The notes under the pieces: generated by a model
The model's database searches: none
What the model saw: only the letters and a program-made list of their open reading frames with translations
Told to the model about the DNA's origin: nothing
Shown here: positions 60,722 through 64,000 of the stretch, piece by piece
Position numbering within the stretch: position 1 is the first letter of the stretch
Layout of the letters: each line of letters starts with the position of its first letter
Program-made: the position numbers and the translations under genes
NCBI RefSeq assembly: GCF_027172205.1
Contig: NC_070614.1
Coordinates: 39,066,001-39,130,000, forward strand
Direction of reading: 5' to 3'
Source: Podarcis raffonei
Lineage: Eukaryota > Chordata > Lepidosauria > Squamata > Lacertidae
DNA length: 64,000 nucleotides

Positions 60722-63700
60722 ATCTTCAGGGTTATTCAGGAACTTTGTCTCCATGGATCAAAATGTCATTGAGCAGAACCTTCGTGAATCTCTCCCTAAG
60801 GACTGGGTCAGCAGCAACCCTGCTCCTGTATCTTGGTGCCCAAAGGAGTACCCAAAACAGCCCCCGCTTGAGTGGCTTTCTGCTTTCTGGAGTTTCCTGA
60901 GTCGCCATGCTCCCTCCCTGGCACCCTTCAAGGGATGCCCCCTGATACCGCTGACTCCTCTACAGAACTCCCACAGTGGAATCCAATTGGCACGGCTGCT
61001 GCCTCAGCCTACTCTGCTGTTCCAGAGCCACGAGGGGCGTTGTCTGCCGGATGAAGTGGCTGGCATTCTGGAGAGACTGGGATGCACTGTGGTCCGGAGC
61101 TGGCAGCCAGAATGGTGCCACCGCCAGCTGAGAGAGTACGTCCTAGAACCCACGCCTGGGAGTGTCTTGCAGGTCTTTGCCCATTTAGGGGTGGCATCCG
61201 TGGCTGGTCGCGTTGCATCTCTGCCCACCTGCCAGATCAAGAGCCTGAGTGCTTTTTTCTCCACGGCTGCATCGCTTTCCCCCAAAGAAGCCGAAGTCCT
61301 AACTGAGTTGCCGCTCTTCTTCAAGATGCCCTCCCTCCTTCCACCCACCAGGTCTGGCTTGGTGCCAGCCCAGCACCACCTGGCATTAGAGAAGAACCTG
61401 GTTCCACCAGTGCCCTCGGATCTGCTAACTCCAGAGCCTGTGCTGTTGTGTCATAATGAAGCTGAACGCCACCTGCTCTTGCTAATCGGGCAGAAGCTCC
61501 TGGGGACGCCTGATCTGTGCCTGCTGTGCATCAAGGCGATGAAGAAGGGGGCATATGCCAGTTGGGCACAGGAAGCCAAGCGGCTCATGCTGTGGGTGCT
61601 GCACAACGGGGACTCCCTCTTCAGCCAGAGCCAAGAGCTGCAAACTTTGTGTCGTGAGCTGCCATTCTTGGATTGCGGATCAGGAAGGTTGGGCAGGCCC
61701 AGTGATCTCTATGATCCAGAGAATCGCACCTTGCAGGACTTATTGGGACCTTGCCGCTTCCCCACAGGGCCCTTCCGGGAGCCAGCAGCACTGCGAACCC
61801 TTCGTGTTCTGGGCCTGAAATCTGATCTCAGTGCTGTCTGTCCAGCAGATGCATTGATGGCTGCGGATGAAGTTGGTCAGCTGCAAGAGGCTGCAGATGC
61901 CAGTGCCAAATCACGGGCACTCATCCGGGTCTGCAATGAGACTCCTCTACTCTCACGCTTCTCCTCACAGGAGCTGAAGCTGCTGCGGTCCCTGCCTTGG
62001 GTGCCTGCCACCAACGCTTCCACATTGGCGGCAGCTGGAGATTTCTTGGCACCTGAACTGCTTCGCTCAGAGAGGTATGCTGCTCTTGTCGGGCTGGTCA
62101 TGGGACTGACTAATGCTTTTCGGCCAGAAGCTGCAAGAGAACTGGGTCTGGAGAGCTCTCCTCCACCAGAGAAAGTGATGGAGAATCTAGCTGCCTTGGC
62201 ACAGGGATGTCACCCTGAGGAGGCCTTTGTGTTAACTACAAAGCTGCACAGCATCTATCGGCACATGCAACAGCACCTGAGGGACTTCCAGAAGCCACCT
62301 GTGGGACCTGTGGTGTGGAATGGGACTGGCTTCTCATTGGCTGCAGAGGTGGTGCTGGCCTACCCTGATGGCTTAGACCTTACAGCCTTGATGTCACGAG
62401 TGCCTCTGGACTTCCAAGGTTACAGCCAGCTGTTTGCAGCATGGGGGGTCCATAAGTTACCAAAAGAGGAGGAAGTGTGCCAAGCAATGCAGAAGTTGGC
62501 AGATCAAATCAATGCCCGACCACAAGGCGGCATGCATGCTGAACTGCTCCTCGTGATAGCTGTCCTGGACTGGCTGTGCGCTCGTGGCTACCATGGAGAA
62601 AGGGAAATGCCAGTGCCTGTGCAGATTCAAGGACTGTCCGGTTTTGTTCTACGCCCGGCCAGTTCTGTGCTGTACTGTGACATGGATCGGGCACACCTTG
62701 CTGAGCTGGATGGCGACCCACCTACTTTGGTGCATGAATCTGTTTCCTCTGCCACTGCTACCTTCCATGGTGTGGAAATGCTAAGCACACGGTTTTCAGG
62801 CTTGGAAGTGTTGGAGGCTCAGGCGTGGGGTCCTTCGGAGCCAATCACCCTCCGGATCCGTAACATCCTTCGTGAATACAGCCAGGATGCAGATGTGTTC
62901 CTGGAACTGCTGCAAAATGCTGAGGATGCTGGCGCCCAAACTTGCCGCTTCCTAGTCGATCTCCGTGAGCATAACGGTACCACTGAAGGACTCCTGGACC
63001 CTGGCATGGCTGCCTGCCAGGGCCCCGCACTTTGGGCCCACAATGATGCGTTCTTCACCGAGACAGATTTCTCCAACATCATCCGTCTAGGTGCAGCTAC
63101 CAAGGAACGGCAGGATGACAAGATTGGTCGCTTTGGGCTGGGCTTCTGCACTGTCTACCACATCACTGATGTGCCCTCTCTTCTCAGTGGCCACACCATG
63201 CTCATCTTTGACCCAAACATCACTCACCTTCGGAAGCATATCCGTAATTCAGGCCAACCAGGCATGCGTCTCACATTGAACCGGAAAGTCGCCGCTGGAT
63301 TTCCTGAACAATTTCGACCGTTCAGAGGAATCTTTGGCTGTCAACCTGGAGATGATTACCAAGGCACGCTCCTCCGCCTGCCCTTCCGCACTGAGGAGGA
63401 GGCAGAGAACTCTCAGATCTGCTGTGATCCGTTTGGACCCAGTCGAATCAAATCCTTGCAAATTGGTTTCCGGGAGATGTACAAGTACCTGCTGATCTTC
63501 CTGAGAAAAGTGCAGGAGGTGTCACTGACCCACCTTCCTCATGGTTCCAGTTCCCCAGAAACCACCCAGCCATTAGCCACAGTGAGCAGGAAAGCACTTG
63601 TCAGGATGGGTACGTCCACTATTGTGCAGTTGACAGCAACATGGAAGTCGAGTGTGGTCACCAGCCATTACCTGCTGCACTCCTGCTCCGCTCAAGGAGA

Positions 63701-64000
63701 AGCCCTTCAGGTCTTCAAACAGGGAAAAGAAAAGGATGTCCATTTCTCGCCTCCTGTTGCTAGCGTTGCTTTGCCCCTCTGCCCCGCCACTGCTGCTGGA
63801 AAATGGGTTCCAGATGTAGATGGTTTTAAGGGCCGTGCCTTCTGCTTTCTACCTCTTCCTATTGAAACTGGACTCCCGTTGCATCTCACGGCAGTCTTTG
63901 CTGTGCAGAGTAATCGCAAAGGACTCTGGGAAGCTACTGAGAAGGGGAAATGGAACAAGGCGCTCTTACGGGATTCCGTGCTGGGTGCCTGGCTTGGAGC
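50892..64000 (+). CDS. Sacsin-like giant GHKL protein, 3' end outside window
   Basis: Coding exons, joined in consistent phase: 50892-50914, 54597-54684, 55226-55337, 57143-57289, 57703-59137, 59633-59721 and 60730 to beyond 64000. About 1,721 residues are visible, with no stop in the last 3.27 kb. Residues 9-~1330 form a sacsin repeating region: [20 protein letters not shown], the N-box [10 protein letters not shown] (38-47) and the glycine-rich lid [15 protein letters not shown] (110-124) are those of the Hsp90-like ATPase in sacsin. A second GHKL module begins near residue 1340 with [10 protein letters not shown] (1357) and [15 protein letters not shown] (~1431). The spacing resembles that between the first two repeats of human sacsin (4,579 residues). 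The N-terminus ([11 protein letters not shown]) leaves no room for the ubiquitin-like domain of SACS. Sacsin is a cytosolic chaperone-linked protein. I call this a paralogue or relative, not SACS itself. Later repeats, J and HEPN domains, if any, lie to the right. Confidence 0.92.
50996..51210 (-). mobile_element. CR1-type LINE 3' fragment
   Basis: In plus-strand reading it starts ATAGAACTGTAGAGTTGAAA and GGGTCATCTAGTCCAACCCC, then GGCATCCATGACAGGTGGCC and GAACAGTCTCCCTC-like sequence reversed. It is the same 3' region as at 43405-43665 in the opposite orientation. It lies in sacsin-like intron 2. Confidence 0.72.
51461..53064. mobile_element. Tc1/mariner-type MITE split by an L1
   Basis: The left part starts CAGTGGTATCTCGGGTTACA after TA, and the right part ends TAACCCGAGGTACCACTG. 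Without the L1 at 51546-52907 and one copy of its target duplication, the MITE would be about 226 bases, close to the intact 206-base copy at 23814. The right flank is an (AAT)n run. Confidence 0.85.
51546..52907 (+). mobile_element. 5'-truncated L1 with 16-bp target duplication
   Basis: A perfect direct repeat AAGAACTTTGCTTCAG (51530-51545 and 52908-52923) marks the insertion. The inserted 1,362 bases encode the C-terminal part of L1 ORF2: a 261-residue frame at 51696-52481 with [20 protein letters not shown] and the [19 protein letters not shown] zinc-knuckle-like motif, ending KYCKINEC. Just upstream, a different frame carries the preceding ORF2 sequence ([20 protein letters not shown]), so one frameshift separates them. 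The 3' UTR is AT-rich and ends TTTTTTATAAA. Clean duplications mean it is younger than the MITE it interrupts. Confidence 0.92.
53065..53107. repeat. (AAT)n microsatellite
   Basis: About 14 AAT units directly abut the right end of the MITE at 53064. Confidence 0.92.
53854..54348. mobile_element. GC-rich hAT-type element
   Basis: Flanks GGCTCTCA (53846-53853) and GACTCTCA (54349-54356) form an 8-bp duplication with one mismatch. Ends CAGAGGTGGAG and, on the complement of the right end, CAGGGGTGGAG are inverted repeats. The G+C-rich interior gives long overlapping open frames on both strands that are not genes. It lies in sacsin-like intron 2. Confidence 0.75.
54597..54684 (+). CDS. Sacsin-like exon 3
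   Basis: Between acceptor TTTCTTTCAG and donor AAAA/GTAAGT. Encodes [20 protein letters not shown] and YPDGGQILK, the helix that precedes the ATPase N-box in sacsin (human QRSPPFLDYLRDILRRYPDG). Confidence 0.9.
55226..55337 (+). CDS. Sacsin-like exon 4, ATPase N-box
   Basis: Between acceptor CTTCCTGAAG and donor CCAAG/GTATGG. Encodes [20 protein letters not shown], with the catalytic-type Glu and the Mg/ATP-binding Asn and Asp of GHKL ATPases all present. Confidence 0.93.
55521..56365. mobile_element. Tc1-type DNA transposon, internally decayed
   Basis: Flanked by TA on both sides. Ends CAGGTGAAACTCGAAAAATT and AATTTTCTGAGTTTCACCTG are inverted, and the inverted similarity extends over more than 100 bases on each side (e.g. 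GCAAAGCGAGATATGTCAAG inverted near 56260). The minus strand encodes parts of a Tc1 transposase: [10 protein letters not shown] with one catalytic Asp, and [20 protein letters not shown] with the last catalytic residues. The pieces lie in different frames, and the N-terminal DNA-binding region is missing, so it cannot make its own transposase. It lies in sacsin-like intron 4. Confidence 0.92.
56750..56840. repeat. MITE-like palindromic fragment
   Basis: GGCTCTCCAGATATAGTTGA, AGCTCCCATCAGTCCC and GCCAATGGTCAGGGATGGTG are a degraded member of the ACAACTCCCATCA family also seen at 8108, 59790 and 60322. No clear target duplication. Confidence 0.5.
57143..57289 (+). CDS. Sacsin-like exon 5, glycine-rich ATP lid
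   Basis: Between acceptor CTCTTTTTCAG and donor TCACAG/GTGAGA. Encodes [20 protein letters not shown] and the lid [15 protein letters not shown], nearly identical to the human sacsin motif as I recall it. Confidence 0.93.
57703..59137 (+). CDS. Sacsin-like exon 6
   Basis: Acceptor CTCTGTTTAG ends at 57702; the first codon is completed by the G of exon 5 to give D in HITD. The exon encodes [35 protein letters not shown] and about 478 residues in all, the middle-domain part of the first sacsin repeat. The donor is CCCCAG/GTGAGC. The frame is also open from a TTG at 57732, but the conserved residues before it show that this is not a start. Confidence 0.93.
59633..59721 (+). CDS. Sacsin-like exon 7
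   Basis: Between acceptor CGATTTTGCAG and donor AAAAG/GTGAGA. Encodes [20 protein letters not shown] and KHLQTIAEK. Both phases fit exons 6 and 8. Confidence 0.88.
59790..59935. repeat. MITE-like palindromic repeat
   Basis: GGTGTCCTTCAGATGCTGTT and AGACTACAACTCCTATTTTC, with GGCCAATGGTCAGAGATTAT on the other arm, belong to the same reptile family as 8108-8243. It lies in sacsin-like intron 7. Confidence 0.55.
60322..60460. mobile_element. hAT-type MITE, palindromic
   Basis: Left end CAGGGGCAGGCAACATTTGG and right end ATCTGCCTGCTG are inverted. The centre contains GAACTACAACTTTCACCAGC and GATGGGAGTTGTAGTTCAGC, again inverted. TAATC occurs at both edges, possibly part of a target duplication. 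It lies in sacsin-like intron 7, about 270 bases before exon 8. Confidence 0.6.
60684..60722. repeat. (TC)n microsatellite at the exon 8 acceptor
   Basis: Nearly pure TC for about 39 bases, ending seven bases before the AG/exon boundary at 60729/60730. It serves as the polypyrimidine tract for the large sacsin-like exon. Confidence 0.85.
60730..64000 (+). CDS. Sacsin-like exon 8, large and open to the window edge
   Basis: Acceptor CATCTTCAG ends at 60729, preceded by a TC microsatellite. From [20 protein letters not shown] onward there is no stop in 1,090 codons. It encodes the rest of repeat 1 and the GHKL start of repeat 2 ([10 protein letters not shown] at about 62904, [15 protein letters not shown] at about 63126, GTLLRLPF at about 63365). 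As in SACS, a giant terminal exon probably holds most of the protein. This exon has no stop within the window, so searches that require a closed frame would miss it. Confidence 0.93.

Overview
The window reads as vertebrate nuclear DNA from a squamate reptile, most likely a lizard. The grounds are two copies of a Sauria-type SINE, a 5'-truncated BovB (RTE) LINE, squamate-type L1 fragments, CR1-like 3' tails and many hAT and Tc1/mariner MITEs. Genes have introns and CpG-rich first exons. I cannot name the species.

Four genes are supported. From left to right they are a ZNF784 homologue (+, coding 5973-7955), a ZNF865 homologue (-, coding 16003-18945, first exon near 26.2 kb), a ZNF524 homologue (-, coding 33098-34042 or up to 34222, CpG-rich first exon near 37 kb), and a sacsin-like giant protein (+, coding from 50892 and running off the right edge). 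Read from the other end, the order and relative orientation of the three zinc-finger genes match human 19q13.42 as I remember it (ZNF524, ZNF865, ZNF784). Where I recall FIZ1 beside ZNF524 in human, this window instead carries the sacsin-like gene.

Layout: 1-3.1 kb flank with one tRNA-derived SINE; 3.1-4.0 kb CpG-rich 5' end of ZNF784; 4.0-5.9 kb its intron, holding a hAT MITE and an L1 fragment; 6-8 kb ZNF784 coding exon; 8-16 kb convergent 3' space, the right half of which may be a long ZNF865 3' UTR; 16-19 kb ZNF865; 19-26 kb its intron, with nested MITEs and a SINE; 26.0-26.6 kb CpG island; 26.6-33 kb intergenic; 33-37.4 kb ZNF524; 37.4-45.5 kb a repeat-dense intergenic block; 45.5-64 kb the sacsin-like gene, whose introns hold an L1 composite, a MITE split by an L1, a hAT element and a Tc1 element.

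The three zinc-finger proteins are probable nuclear DNA-binding proteins. The sacsin-like protein has two GHKL (Hsp90-type) ATPase modules with intact nucleotide-binding motifs. Its reading frame joins in phase across seven coding exons (about 1,721 residues visible). The most interesting observation is a perfect triple GAAA interferon-response-type element in its presumed promoter, next to a TATA-like TTTAAA. This suggests, without proving, that the gene is interferon-inducible.
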